From: Bordetella parapertussis
GTDB taxonomy: Bacteria; Pseudomonadota; Gammaproteobacteria; Burkholderiales; Burkholderiaceae_B
NCBI GenBank assembly: GCA_945897365.1
Contig: CAMDFD010000009.1
Coordinates: forward strand, 62,001-126,000
DNA: 64,000 bases
Direction of reading: 5' to 3'
A program made the position numbers and the translations under genes. Below the pieces are notes generated by a model, which was given only the letters and a program-made list of their open reading frames with translations, did not search any database and was not told the DNA's origin. Positions 1-9,675 of this stretch are shown one piece after another (the stretch's first letter is position 1; every line of letters begins with the position of its first letter).

Positions 1-559
1 GATCGCCATTGATCAGGATTTGGCGCAAATTGATCATTCGCTTGCTCAACTGATGGACTATGCACGCCCCGCAAATCTTGAGTCTCCTCGCACCACCGAT
101 ATTTCGACTCTGCTGACCGAGCTCACTGACCGAGAGCGTTGCCTCACCAAGCATGTTGGCGGCATGCTCACGACCACGATCCAAGCGGGCATCCAAGCGC
201 GCGTCTCCGCCACAGACTTAACGCGTATTTTGACGAACCTGATCGAAAACGCACGACGTTACGGTCATCAGGATGACGAGCCCCCTGAACTCGATGTCGT
301 CCTCGAGGGGAGTAGTCATTCCTTCAAAATCAAAATCTCGGACCGAGGACCAGGTATTTCCGTTCACGACATCGCGCGAGTCCGAAAACCGTTTTGGAGA
401 GGCAATATGGCGCGTACGGGTGCCTCTGGCACAGGATTGGGACTTGCGATTGTTGATCGCCTGTTGCAACACATGGAGGGCGAACTCAGTTTTCACGCAA
501 GAACGGGCGGAGGACTGACCGCTCAAGTAGAAATTTTTACCGCGTATAGCGATGGTTAG
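1..559 (+). CDS. Sensor histidine kinase, C-terminal part (EnvZ-like), 5' truncated
   Basis: The reading frame is open from the window edge (codons begin at base 2), so the start and the phosphoacceptor His are outside. What remains is the end of the dimerisation helix and the ATP-binding HATPase_c domain. The N box is seen as NLIENARRYG, the G1 box as DRGPGIS, an F-box-like KPFWRG, and the G2 box as GTGLGLAIV. The spacing and the sequence around DYARP resemble EnvZ-type kinases that act on an OmpR-like regulator, which would lie upstream outside the window. It converges on ispF with only 9 bases between stops. The signal it senses cannot be told. Confidence 0.85.
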   Translation, partial: IAIDQDLAQIDHSLAQLMDYARPANLESPRTTDISTLLTELTDRERCLTKHVGGMLTTTIQAGIQARVSATDLTRILTNLIENARRYGHQDDEPPELDVVLEGSSHSFKIKISDRGPGISVHDIARVRKPFWRGNMARTGASGTGLGLAIVDRLLQHMEGELSFHARTGGGLTAQVEIFTAYSDG

Positions 560-568
560 TTACGGTGG

Positions 569-1057
569 TTAGTGCTGGCGCAATAAAACTACAACGTTCG
601 CCGCAATACCTTCTTGGCGGCCTAGGTGTCCGAGACCTTCGTTAGTTTTTGCTTTGATATTGACCACGGTAGGTGAAACATCTAAATCGCTTGCAATATT
701 GGCAACCATGGCTGTGCAATGGGGTGCGATTTTTGGCGCCTGCGCGTGAATCGTTGCATCCAGATTGACCAACTGCCACCCAGAGGCCTTGACGCGACGA
801 TAGGCTTCGCGCAACAACACACGGCTATCGGCGCCTTTAAATTGAGGATCTGTATCAGGAAACAAACGCCCGATATCGCCGAGCCCAGCCGCACCGAGCA
901 AGGCATCTGTCATCGCATGCAATAAAGCATCCGCATCGGAGTGCCCCAGCAAACCATGGGTGTGCGCAATCGTCACACCACCCAGAATCAAGGGGCGTCC
1001 CTCGACTAGCGCGTGCACATCAAAACCTTGACCAATCCGCAAAGCAACATCACTCAT
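569..1057 (-). CDS. ispF: 2-C-methyl-D-erythritol 2,4-cyclodiphosphate synthase
   Basis: IspF makes the cyclic diphosphate of the MEP isoprenoid pathway from the product of IspE. From the chosen start the protein is 162 residues, normal for the family. The metal ligands are visible as D13 and H15 in GFDVHAL and H47 in LLHAM; the TNEGLGHLGRQEG segment near the C-terminus is typical. An in-frame start 18 bases upstream (1075) is possible, but the ATG at 1057 overlaps the ispD stop as ATGA, the usual coupled arrangement, and gives a family-like N-terminus. It is co-transcribed with ispD. Confidence 0.95.
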   Translation of the reverse strand: MSDVALRIGQGFDVHALVEGRPLILGGVTIAHTHGLLGHSDADALLHAMTDALLGAAGLGDIGRLFPDTDPQFKGADSRVLLREAYRRVKASGWQLVNLDATIHAQAPKIAPHCTAMVANIASDLDVSPTVVNIKAKTNEGLGHLGRQEGIAANVVVLLRQH

Positions 1058-1782
1058 AGCCACGACTCCACCCATTTAAAGTCTTCGGGCCAGGTAATTT
1101 TGGTGTTTCGACCTGATCCTCGCACCAAAATTGGTGCATAACCCAGCGCCTCCATCGCCTGTGCTTCGTCCGTTGGAATAGGAGCTTGCGCAGGTGTGTT
1201 CATTGCGCGCGTCAGGGCCTGAAGCAATAAACCCGCGCGAAACATCTGCGGTGTTTGAGCCAGCCAGAGTCCTTCGCGGGGCACTGTACGGGCAACCTGC
1301 GCCGTTTGTGGCTGCGCCATTTTGAGTGTGTCGGCCGCTGGCATCGCCAGTAATCCTCCGACGCCATCCGCCAGGCAGGCATCAATCAGGCGCGTTAAGG
1401 CCTCCAGAGGCAAACCTGGGCGCGCAGCATCATGCACCAAGACCCAGTCCTCGGCAGTCAACTGCGCCTCGTTTAACGCATTTAAAACGGTTTGCGCGCG
1501 CGTGGCGCCGCCGCAAGGTGAACATTGTGTTCTTGGTAAGCCAGTCAAGACAGTCTGAGCTTCGTTGTCGCCAGGCGCTACGGCAACCCGGACTTCTTGA
1601 ATCCTTGGATCCGCCAACAAAGCTTGAACCGAGCGTCTAAGCATCGCTTGCCCGGCCAACAGGCGATATTGTTTGGGTGTTTGCACTTGATCGGCACTGA
1701 GTGCCCGCACGCCAATACCCGCCGCAGGAACGATGGCGACGATGCGAAAAGGAACATCAAAAGGGGGCTTAGGGGGCATCAT
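1054..1782 (-). CDS. ispD: 2-C-methyl-D-erythritol 4-phosphate cytidylyltransferase
   Basis: IspD transfers CMP from CTP to methylerythritol phosphate, the step before IspE in the MEP pathway. The 242-residue protein has the glycine-rich CTP loop near residues 19-26 (PAAGIGVR), the TPKQY motif near 35-39 and the VHDAARP motif at 116-122, all expected of the family. It is the first gene of a two-gene ispDF unit with a 4-base ATGA overlap. The ispD-ispF adjacency is common in proteobacteria. The gene is divergent from mfd, with about 100 bases between them that must hold both promoters. Confidence 0.95.
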   Translation of the reverse strand: MMPPKPPFDVPFRIVAIVPAAGIGVRALSADQVQTPKQYRLLAGQAMLRRSVQALLADPRIQEVRVAVAPGDNEAQTVLTGLPRTQCSPCGGATRAQTVLNALNEAQLTAEDWVLVHDAARPGLPLEALTRLIDACLADGVGGLLAMPAADTLKMAQPQTAQVARTVPREGLWLAQTPQMFRAGLLLQALTRAMNTPAQAPIPTDEAQAMEALGYAPILVRGSGRNTKITWPEDFKWVESWL

Positions 1783-1888
1783 ATGCGCTTGATTTTATAA
1801 TCAATGGTTTAGTCGGTGTTATAAACACTGCCCCGTCGCGCATTAGTTGCGCTTTTTCATGCGCGATCACTCCTGCGATTTACTGTCA

Positions 1889-4800
1889 ATGTCGGCTGCT
1901 TCTCCTTCTGTTTCTGCCCTGCTCGCCTCGCTCAAGCCCGGTTTGCGCTTTGCTCAACCCACACCCGCCGGCTCCGGCGACGCATGGCTCTTGACCGAAC
2001 TTGCCCGCGCAAGTGGCAAGACGCTTGTCATTCTGACGGCCGAGCCGCTGGAGGCGCAGCGCTTGGCCGAAGAAATTCCGATCTTTGCACCAACCCTCAG
2101 GGTCCGTCCCTTGCCGGACTGGGAAACACTGCCTTATGACAGCTTTTCCCCGCATCAGGATTTAATTTCTGAGCGCCTGCGCACGCTGCATGCCTTAATG
2201 CTCGGCGAAGTCGACATCCTGACCGTTCCCATTACCACAGCACTGTATCGCCTCGCCCCTCCAAGCTTTCTCGCTGCCTATACGTTTTCCTTTAAACAAA
2301 AAGATAAGCTCGATGAAAACGCGCTGCGTCAACAATTAACGCTCGCCAACTATGCGCATGTCTCCCAGGTCACTGCTCCGGGCGAATTTTGCGTTCGGGG
2401 CAGTCTAATCGACCTCTTTCCCATGGGGTCGGTCGTCCCCTACCGCATTGATTTGTTTGACGACGAGATTGAGTCGATCCGGGCCTTTGATATCGACACA
2501 CAACGCAGCCTCTACCCCGTCGGCGAAGTCCAGCTCCTGCCTGGGCGCGAATTTCCGATGGACGAAACCGCGCGCAATCATTTTCGGGCGACTTTTCGTG
2601 AGGTTTTTGAAGGCGACCCTTCGCGCGCCTTGCCTTATCGCGACATGGGCAATGGCATCCCGTTTGCAGGGGTTGAATACTACCTGCCGCTGTTTTTTGA
2701 ACAGACCGCCACGCTCTTTGATTATTTAAATACCGAAACCCTCATCGTGACGCTTGGCGATATCGACGATGCCATGCGGCGTTTTACTCAGGACACGGCG
2801 ACACGCTACAACTTTTTAAAAAGCGATCGAGAGCGTCCAGTTCTTCCCCCAGAGGCGCTGTTTTTACAAAATGAAACACTGTTCGAGCATCTCAAAGCCT
2901 TTCCCCGACTCGCACTCACCGCAGACCATCAACACCCTGATTTTGCCGCTGCACCCGATATTGGCATTTCTAGGCGAGCCGAAGATCCTCTGGCCAAACT
3001 TCGCGAACTGCTGACGCGTTCAACGCGCTCTACGCGTTCAAGTGATGTCCAGAGCGGCGACTATGCCAGGCGCATTGTGTTGTGCACGGACTCCCATGGA
3101 CGACGTGAAACGATCGTGCAAATGCTGGCAGAGCATGGCCTTGTTCCCGATGCTCAAACTGAGTCAGTCGCGCTTTTTCTCAAGGAGGATGCTCACTTTG
3201 GCATTACGGTCGCGCCACTGGCGACGGGATTTGCCGTCCCGGCTCAAGGTCTGTTGTTTTTAACCGAAAACGATCTGTACCCGGGCCACGGCGGCACAGC
3301 CAGACGAGGCAAACGCGATCAAGAGCGGGCCAGTAACGTCGAAGCGATGGTGCGAGATCTTTCCGAACTGCGCGAAGGCGATCCCGTCGTCCATGCGCAG
3401 CACGGTATCGGTCGTTATCATGGTCTGGTCAATCTGGACATGGGCGAAGGCGAGATGGAGTTTCTCTTTCTCGAATACGCCAACAAAACCACCCTCTACG
3501 TTCCAGTCTCGCAGCTGCATGTCATCGCACGCTACAGTGGCACCGATTCCGAGTCGGCCCCCCTGCACCTGCTGGGCTCCGGACAATGGGACAAGGCACG
3601 ACGCAAGGCCGCCCAGCAAGTGCGGGACACTGCGGCCGAGCTCCTAGACCTCTACGCCAAACGTGCAGCACGCCAAGGCTTCGCCTTTAAACTCCCGCTT
3701 TCTGATTACGATTTATTCGCCGAAGGGTTTGGTTTTGACGAGACGGCCGATCAAGCGGCCGCGATCCAATGCGTGATCGAAGACATGACCTCGGGTCGTC
3801 CAATGGATCGTTTGGTCTGTGGCGATGTCGGCTTTGGCAAGACTGAAGTCGCCTTGCGCGCGGCTTTTCTCGCCATTGCAAATGGCAAACAAGTGGCACT
3901 GCTCTGCCCGACCACACTGCTTGCCGAACAACACGCCCAAACCTTTGCGGATCGTTTCGCGGACTGGCCCGTCAAGGTCGTTGAACTATCGCGCTTTCGT
4001 TCTGCCAAAGAAATCAAAAGTGCAATCGAAGGCATCACCGACGGCACCGTGGATATCGTTATTGGCACCCACAAAATCCTGTCCAAGGATGTACAGTTCA
4101 AACGCCTGGGCCTGGTCATCATCGACGAGGAGCACCGCTTTGGAGTGCGACAAAAAGAAGCTCTTAAGTCCTTACGCGCCGAGGTTGATGTGTTAACACT
4201 CACCGCGACCCCAATTCCTCGTACCCTGGGGATGTCTCTCGAAGGCATACGTGACTTTTCTGTCATTGCCACCGCACCACAAAAACGCCTCGCGATTAAA
4301 ACCTTTGTGCGTCGCGAAGACAACAGCACGATGCGCGAAGCGTTATTGCGCGAACTGAAGCGCGGTGGACAGGCGTATTTCTTGCACAACGAAGTTGAAA
4401 CGATTCACAACCGACGCGCCCGACTCGAAGAACTCGTTCCCGAGGCCCGTATTGCTGTCGCACACGGCCAAATGGGTGAACGCGACCTCGAACAAGTCAT
4501 GAAGGGGTTTTATCAAAAACGATTCAACGTACTGCTTTGCACCACGATTATTGAAACAGGTATCGATGTCCCAAGTGCCAACACCATTATTATTCACAGG
4601 GCCGACCGTTTCGGACTTGCGCAACTACACCAGCTGAGAGGCCGTGTCGGGCGCTCGCATCATCAAGCTTATGCCTATCTGATGACACCTGGCGAAGACG
4701 CGATCACGAAAAACGCCAAGAAACGACTCGAGGCCATCCAGGCCATGGAAGAACTCGGCTCTGGCTTCTTTCTCGCCATGCATGATCTGGAAATTCGCGG

Positions 4801-5368
4801 CACCGGCGAGGTTCTCGGCGAATCTCAATCTGGCAATATCCAGGAAATCGGTTTCTCAATGTACAACGACATGCTCAACGAGGCCGTCCGCGCCCTGAAA
4901 GCCGGTGTCGAGCCCGATCTAGATGCCCCCTTTAGCGCAGGCTGCGAAGTCAACCTGCATGCGCCCGCCCTATTGCCGGCCGACTATTGCGGCGATGTGC
5001 ACGCTCGCCTGTCCATTTACAAGCGGCTGTCTAACACCAAGAACGACGACGATCTCATTGCCATCCAAGAAGAGCTGATTGATCGCTTTGGCAAACTCCC
5101 TGAGCCCACCCGTACGTTGATTTCAACGCATAAACTCAGACTGCTGGGTTTGCCACTAGGATTGCAAAAAATCGATGCGAGCGAAACTCAAATCGTGCTG
5201 CATTTCAAACAAAATACCCCAGTTGATCCGCTTAAACTGATTGAACTCGTTCAAAAACAGCGCCACATTCGCTTTTCAGGACAAGACAAGCTACGTATTG
5301 AAATTAAAGCCTCCGATGTCGCTGCGCGTTTCGACGCAACGCGAGGCATTCTTAGAGCGTTACATTAG
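1889..5368 (+). CDS. mfd: Transcription-repair coupling factor
   Basis: Mfd displaces RNA polymerase stalled at DNA lesions and recruits UvrA. About 1160 residues, the full family length. In order there are the UvrB-like N-terminal region, the polymerase-interaction domain, a RecG-like translocase with Walker A GFGKTE (about base 3833), the DEEHR Walker B box (about 4123), TATPIPRTL motif III, and the QLRGRVGRS motif VI, then the C-terminal TRCF domain. The frame is open from a TTG at 1847 and an ATG at 1859; the ATG at 1889 gives the more usual N-terminus, but no clear Shine-Dalgarno decides it. A small in-frame Thr-Arg-Ser repeat near base 3020 looks like linker variation. Confidence 0.96.
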   Translation: MSAASPSVSALLASLKPGLRFAQPTPAGSGDAWLLTELARASGKTLVILTAEPLEAQRLAEEIPIFAPTLRVRPLPDWETLPYDSFSPHQDLISERLRTLHALMLGEVDILTVPITTALYRLAPPSFLAAYTFSFKQKDKLDENALRQQLTLANYAHVSQVTAPGEFCVRGSLIDLFPMGSVVPYRIDLFDDEIESIRAFDIDTQRSLYPVGEVQLLPGREFPMDETARNHFRATFREVFEGDPSRALPYRDMGNGIPFAGVEYYLPLFFEQTATLFDYLNTETLIVTLGDIDDAMRRFTQDTATRYNFLKSDRERPVLPPEALFLQNETLFEHLKAFPRLALTADHQHPDFAAAPDIGISRRAEDPLAKLRELLTRSTRSTRSSDVQSGDYARRIVLCTDSHGRRETIVQMLAEHGLVPDAQTESVALFLKEDAHFGITVAPLATGFAVPAQGLLFLTENDLYPGHGGTARRGKRDQERASNVEAMVRDLSELREGDPVVHAQHGIGRYHGLVNLDMGEGEMEFLFLEYANKTTLYVPVSQLHVIARYSGTDSESAPLHLLGSGQWDKARRKAAQQVRDTAAELLDLYAKRAARQGFAFKLPLSDYDLFAEGFGFDETADQAAAIQCVIEDMTSGRPMDRLVCGDVGFGKTEVALRAAFLAIANGKQVALLCPTTLLAEQHAQTFADRFADWPVKVVELSRFRSAKEIKSAIEGITDGTVDIVIGTHKILSKDVQFKRLGLVIIDEEHRFGVRQKEALKSLRAEVDVLTLTATPIPRTLGMSLEGIRDFSVIATAPQKRLAIKTFVRREDNSTMREALLRELKRGGQAYFLHNEVETIHNRRARLEELVPEARIAVAHGQMGERDLEQVMKGFYQKRFNVLLCTTIIETGIDVPSANTIIIHRADRFGLAQLHQLRGRVGRSHHQAYAYLMTPGEDAITKNAKKRLEAIQAMEELGSGFFLAMHDLEIRGTGEVLGESQSGNIQEIGFSMYNDMLNEAVRALKAGVEPDLDAPFSAGCEVNLHAPALLPADYCGDVHARLSIYKRLSNTKNDDDLIAIQEELIDRFGKLPEPTRTLISTHKLRLLGLPLGLQKIDASETQIVLHFKQNTPVDPLKLIELVQKQRHIRFSGQDKLRIEIKASDVAARFDATRGILRALH

Positions 5369-5437
5369 AGCACTAGATAAAAAAGCGTTAGATTTTTATA
5401 GCCTTACCTTCATGACCCTTCCTCCATCACAACCTCT

Positions 5438-6295
5438 ATGACCACTCAAAACCTTGTCATACAGTCGCCAGCCCTCTCTGGAGAGTTGATTGAACACGCC
5501 GCGGCGATTGCAGAAGCCTCAGGCGTTAAACGTCTCGGTACAACGGCCGCACGCATTTTAGGTGTGAACGGTGAGACCTCTATCCGCGAAGAAGTGCGAC
5601 TCTGGGGCGAACGCGTCAATGTCGATTGCGCCTATGTCGCAGCAGGAGCTCGACTGACCGACTGTAAAGTATTGGCGATGGATATGGATTCCACCCTGAT
5701 CAACATTGAATGCATCGATGAAATCGCCGCCTTTGGTGGTGTCAAAGAGCAAGTTGCCAGCATCACTGAAGCCGCGATGCGCGGAGAGATCAAGGACTTC
5801 TCCGAAAGTCTCATTCGTCGCGTCGCCTTTTTAAAAGGTCTGTCTACCGAGGTCCTGCAGGCCGTGTACGAGCAAAAACTTCGCTTAAACCCTGGCGCCG
5901 AGCAGCTTGTTAAAACTGCGCATCAAGCCGGTTTGAAAGTCTTACTCGTTTCTGGTGGTTTTACTTTTTTTACCGAAAAACTTAAAAGCCTTCTCAACCT
6001 GGATGCCGCTCACTCTAATGTTCTCGAAGAGAGAGACGGCATCCTGACAGGTCAGGTCACAGGCAGGATTTTAGATGCACAAGGCAAGGCCGATACGTTA
6101 CAGGCCTTCGCGCATGCGCTTGGAGCTCAGCCTGAGCAAATCATCGCGATCGGCGATGGTGCGAACGACCTCAAAATGCTGGGTTTGGCCGGATATTCGG
6201 TCGCATATCGGGCCAAGCCCGTTGTTCGCGCGCAAGCACGTTATGCGCTCAATGTCGCGGGACTTGATGGTGTATTAAATTGGTTTGAGAATTAA
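5438..6295 (+). CDS. serB: Phosphoserine phosphatase
   Basis: SerB hydrolyses O-phosphoserine in the last step of serine synthesis. The 285-residue protein has a variable N-terminal regulatory part and a HAD phosphatase domain: motif I DMDST at residues 82-86 (nucleophile D82), motif II SGG at 172-174, and motif IV GDGAND at 239-244. It lies 69 bases after mfd on the same strand, so the two may share a transcript, and it converges with the DUF2818 gene. Confidence 0.95.
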   Translation: MTTQNLVIQSPALSGELIEHAAAIAEASGVKRLGTTAARILGVNGETSIREEVRLWGERVNVDCAYVAAGARLTDCKVLAMDMDSTLINIECIDEIAAFGGVKEQVASITEAAMRGEIKDFSESLIRRVAFLKGLSTEVLQAVYEQKLRLNPGAEQLVKTAHQAGLKVLLVSGGFTFFTEKLKSLLNLDAAHSNVLEERDGILTGQVTGRILDAQGKADTLQAFAHALGAQPEQIIAIGDGANDLKMLGLAGYSVAYRAKPVVRAQARYALNVAGLDGVLNWFEN

Positions 6296-6306
6296 GCCTG
6301 TCATTC

Positions 6307-6618
6307 TTAATTGCGCTTGAGCAGATAGCGCAACACAAAGCCAGGAAAGGCCAAGACAACAAATAAACTCAGCGCCGTAACGTAAAACTCCCAGCGCTGA
6401 TTAAAGCTATTTCCAATCATGCGTTCAAACAGCATGCCAAGCAATCCGATCACGCAATACCAAACTAAAAACTCAAACACACGAACCCAAAAGGGCTTGA
6501 TGCCATTCGCAAATTGTTTGATCGGCAAGACAGCAAATAGTCTTTCATTAAGGAAAGGTAAATTTGCTGCGACACACGCCAAAACAATCAACAACCAGAT
6601 TGCTGCTGTTTGATTCAT
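6307..6618 (-). CDS. DUF2818 membrane protein downstream of nuoN
   Basis: A 103-residue protein with three predicted membrane segments (about residues 5-25, 45-65 and 78-98). It matches the DUF2818 family, which in Burkholderiales regularly follows nuoN as the last gene of the complex I operon; that context fits here. Its function is not known; an assembly or stabilising role for the membrane arm is only an inference. A strong hairpin sits between nuoN and this gene, which may set its expression apart from the operon. Confidence 0.85.
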   Translation of the reverse strand: MNQTAAIWLLIVLACVAANLPFLNERLFAVLPIKQFANGIKPFWVRVFEFLVWYCVIGLLGMLFERMIGNSFNQRWEFYVTALSLFVVLAFPGFVLRYLLKRN

Positions 6619-6645
6619 CGCTCAGGTCCTCTTTGGACTTTGGAG

Positions 6646-6676
6646 GCCAACAAGCATGTAACGCATGCTTGTTGGC
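6646..6676 (-). promoter_or_regulatory. Intercistronic hairpin between nuoN and DUF2818
   Basis: A perfect 13-bp inverted repeat (left arm 6646-6658, GCCAACAAGCATG) with a 5-base loop starts directly at the nuoN stop codon. On the minus strand it is not followed by a U-run, so it is not a classical terminator. It may act as an mRNA processing or stability element that lowers expression of the last gene. Confidence 0.6.
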
Positions 6677-8164
6677 TCAGTAAGAAAGCGTAATGTGCAT
6701 CACCTGGAGACACAAGGCGATCAACGCGCCTGGCATCAAACCAAGAATCAGTACCAACAAACCATTGATGAGTAACAACCCGTTTGGCACCAAACCCATC
6801 GCGGGCAAAGGCGTCACCGGTTCAGCAGGCTCATCGAAATACACCACCTTGATGACGCGCAAGTAATAAAAGGCACCGATCAGCGAAAACAACACCGCCA
6901 CCACTGCGAGCCAGAGTCGATCCGACTGCAATAAAGCCTGCAAAATCAGGAGCTTGGCATCAAAGCCCACCAATGGCGGCAATCCGGCCAACGAACACAT
7001 AAGGATGAGCACCATGGCGGCGAGCCAAGGACTCCGACGGTTCAAACCCTTGAGGTCATCGATGTTTTCACATTCGAAGCCTTCGCGGGACAGATACATC
7101 ATCAAGCCAAAGCTGGCCAGTGTCGTTAACACATAGGTCATCATGTAAAACAAAGCCGAGCCATAGGCGGACGTATCGGCCTGAATATCACCATCCAGCG
7201 ACCCAGAGGCCAAGCCAAGCATCACAAAACCCATGTGAGCAATGGTCGAATACGCCAACATACGCTTAAGGTTGGTCTGCATCATCGCGGTCAAATTACC
7301 AATCGCGAGAGACAACACCGCCAAGATCAGCAGCATGGGTTGCCAATGCACTGCCAAATCAGCGAAGGCCACGATCAGCGTACGCACAACGATTGCAAAC
7401 ACCGCAAGCTTGGGCGCTGCAGCCAACACGAGTGTGACCGCTGTCGGTGCGCCCTGATAGACATCGGGCACCCACATGTGAAAGGGAACAGCGCCTAATT
7501 TGAACGCTAATCCAGCCACCAAAAATACAACACCAAAAGCCAAAGGTAAGAATTCGATTTGACCTGAACCCACTGCATCCGCAATGTTGCGAAGATCCAG
7601 ATTGCCCGTTGCACCGTACATCATGGACATGCCGTAAAGCATAAAGCCGGATGCTAGCGAACCAAGTACGAAATATTTCATCGCAGCTTCTGTGGACTGC
7701 GCATGGTCGCGACGCATCGCCACCAGCGCATATAAAGCGAGCGACATCAGTTCCAGACCCAGATATATCGTCAGGAAATTACCTGCCGAAATCATCACCA
7801 TCTGACCGAGCAAGGCAAACAGCACCAAAACGTAAAACTCTCCACCCCGCAAGATATCGCGCGACTGAATGTACTCACGTCCGTAGATGAGCGTCAGCGC
7901 GACAGCAATGTAAGAAGCAATTTTAAGAATATGGGCAAACGGATCTGCCACGTAGAGACCGGAGAACGTCTCACCGACCATACCGGCAGCAAGTTGAAAC
8001 AAAGAAACGGCAGTCAACACCGCGAGCGTCAGCAGTGACAACCCGTATGCCAGTGTGCGGCGCGGTGCTTGGCTAAACGCATCCAGGATCAGGATGACCA
8101 TACCCAACACCAGCAAAATAATTTCTGGTGCGGCCAGGGCGAAATCGAATTGGGATTGCATCAT
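6677..8164 (-). CDS. nuoN: NADH-quinone oxidoreductase subunit N
   Basis: One of the three antiporter-like proton-channel subunits of the complex I membrane arm. At 495 residues with about 14 hydrophobic segments it has normal family length. The conserved channel-region segments are visible around YFVLGSLASG and around FKLGAVPFHMW and YSTIAHMGF. It is the last core nuo gene; the upstream nuoM stop is 8 bases away. Confidence 0.97.
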   Translation of the reverse strand: MMQSQFDFALAAPEIILLVLGMVILILDAFSQAPRRTLAYGLSLLTLAVLTAVSLFQLAAGMVGETFSGLYVADPFAHILKIASYIAVALTLIYGREYIQSRDILRGGEFYVLVLFALLGQMVMISAGNFLTIYLGLELMSLALYALVAMRRDHAQSTEAAMKYFVLGSLASGFMLYGMSMMYGATGNLDLRNIADAVGSGQIEFLPLAFGVVFLVAGLAFKLGAVPFHMWVPDVYQGAPTAVTLVLAAAPKLAVFAIVVRTLIVAFADLAVHWQPMLLILAVLSLAIGNLTAMMQTNLKRMLAYSTIAHMGFVMLGLASGSLDGDIQADTSAYGSALFYMMTYVLTTLASFGLMMYLSREGFECENIDDLKGLNRRSPWLAAMVLILMCSLAGLPPLVGFDAKLLILQALLQSDRLWLAVVAVLFSLIGAFYYLRVIKVVYFDEPAEPVTPLPAMGLVPNGLLLINGLLVLILGLMPGALIALCLQVMHITLSY

Positions 8165-8172
8165 GGCGAGGC

Positions 8173-9675
8173 TTACAGTTTTGAAATAGACACGTGTTGC
8201 AACAGGGCTTCAACCGAAACGTGCATCACGTCGGTAAAGGGCTTGGGATAAACACCCATAAAAATCACCGCGATCGCCATGATGCTGAGCATCACGAACT
8301 CGCGAGAGGACAAGTCTTGCAATTCTTTAACATGGTCATTCGCAACCTCGCCGAAGGCCACGCGCTTGACCATCCACAGCGAATAGGCCGCACCAAGAAT
8401 CAACGCCGTCGCAGCTAACAAGCCAATCCAGAAGTTGTATTCCACCGCACCCATGATGACCATGAACTCACCCACGAAACCGCTTGTCGCAGGTAATCCA
8501 GCATTCGCCATCGAAAACAAAACAAAGAAAGTGACAAATTTGGGCATGGTATTGACAACGCCACCGTAATCAGCGATCTGTCGACTATGTACCCGGTCAT
8601 ACAGCACACCGATACACAAGAACATCGCGGCTGACACAAAACCGTGGGACACCATCTGAACGATCGCACCCTCAACGCCTGCGGTGTTGAAAATAAACAA
8701 ACCGAGTGTCACAAAACCCATGTGAGCGATGGACGAGTACGCCACCAGCTTTTTCATATCGTCTTGCACAAGCGCGACCAGACCGATATAAATCACAGCG
8801 ATCAAGGACAGGGCAATGATCAAACCCGCCATACTTGCAGCGGCATCGGGCACAATCGGCAAGGACAAGCGAAGGAAACCATAGGCGCCGAGTTTGAGCA
8901 TGATGGCTGCCAGCACCACCGAACCACCCGTTGGCGCCTCGACGTGGGCATCAGGCAACCAAGTGTGAACAGGCCACATTGGTATCTTGACCGCAAAAGC
9001 CGCCAGGAAGGCAAAGAAAATGAAGAGTTGTGGCGTCGACTCCAAAGGCAGCGTGTGCCAAGTCAGGATATCGAACGAACCACCCGAAGCATTCCAGAGA
9101 TATAGGAAAGCAACCAAGGTCAGCAGCGACCCCATCAAGGTGTACAAGAAAAACTTGAACGCGGCATAGACACGATTGGGTCCACCCCATACGCCCACAA
9201 TGATGTACATCGGAATCAGCGTGGCTTCGAAGAAGATGTAGAACAGCAAACCATCGAGAGCAACAAACACACCAATCATCAGTCCTGACAAAATCAGGAA
9301 GGCTGCCATGTATTGCGAGACGCGCGAAGTAATCACCTCCCAGCCGGCTACCACCACAATGATCGTAATAAAGGCCGTCAGCAATACAAACCACAAGGAG
9401 ATGCCATCCACACCCAAGTGGTAATACACAGCGAAGGCTTCGATCCAGATCGATTTTTCAACAAATTGCATCGCCGCCGTCGAGCTATCAAAACCAAGAT
9501 ATAAAGGGATCGTGACCAGAAAACTGACAATAGCGCCGATCAAAGAAAGGCTTCGCGTCAAACCAGGACGATCATCCCGACCCAGTGCCAGCACAATCAA
9601 ACCGCAAACGATCGGAACAAAAATCGAAAGCGTGAGCCAAGGGGTAGAAAAAGAAGCCATCTCGCTCGCCATCAT
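8173..9675 (-). CDS. nuoM: NADH-quinone oxidoreductase subunit M
   Basis: Antiporter-like proton-pumping subunit in the middle of the membrane arm. 500 residues, hydrophobic throughout, with the family segments KIPMWPVHTWLPDAH and AYSSIAHMGFV. The start at 9675 overlaps the nuoL stop by four bases (ATGA), which supports this start over a Met five residues further in. Confidence 0.97.
   Translation of the reverse strand: MMASEMASFSTPWLTLSIFVPIVCGLIVLALGRDDRPGLTRSLSLIGAIVSFLVTIPLYLGFDSSTAAMQFVEKSIWIEAFAVYYHLGVDGISLWFVLLTAFITIIVVVAGWEVITSRVSQYMAAFLILSGLMIGVFVALDGLLFYIFFEATLIPMYIIVGVWGGPNRVYAAFKFFLYTLMGSLLTLVAFLYLWNASGGSFDILTWHTLPLESTPQLFIFFAFLAAFAVKIPMWPVHTWLPDAHVEAPTGGSVVLAAIMLKLGAYGFLRLSLPIVPDAAASMAGLIIALSLIAVIYIGLVALVQDDMKKLVAYSSIAHMGFVTLGLFIFNTAGVEGAIVQMVSHGFVSAAMFLCIGVLYDRVHSRQIADYGGVVNTMPKFVTFFVLFSMANAGLPATSGFVGEFMVIMGAVEYNFWIGLLAATALILGAAYSLWMVKRVAFGEVANDHVKELQDLSSREFVMLSIMAIAVIFMGVYPKPFTDVMHVSVEALLQHVSISKL

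Noticed and set aside
3010..3040. Short ACGCG(T/C)TCA repeat in mfd as a possible regulatory repeat
   Set aside because: It is in frame and encodes a Thr-Arg-Ser linker; simple local repeat expansion is enough.
3751..4389. Minus-strand frame of 212 codons inside mfd
   Set aside because: Shadow of conserved helicase motifs of mfd on the other strand.
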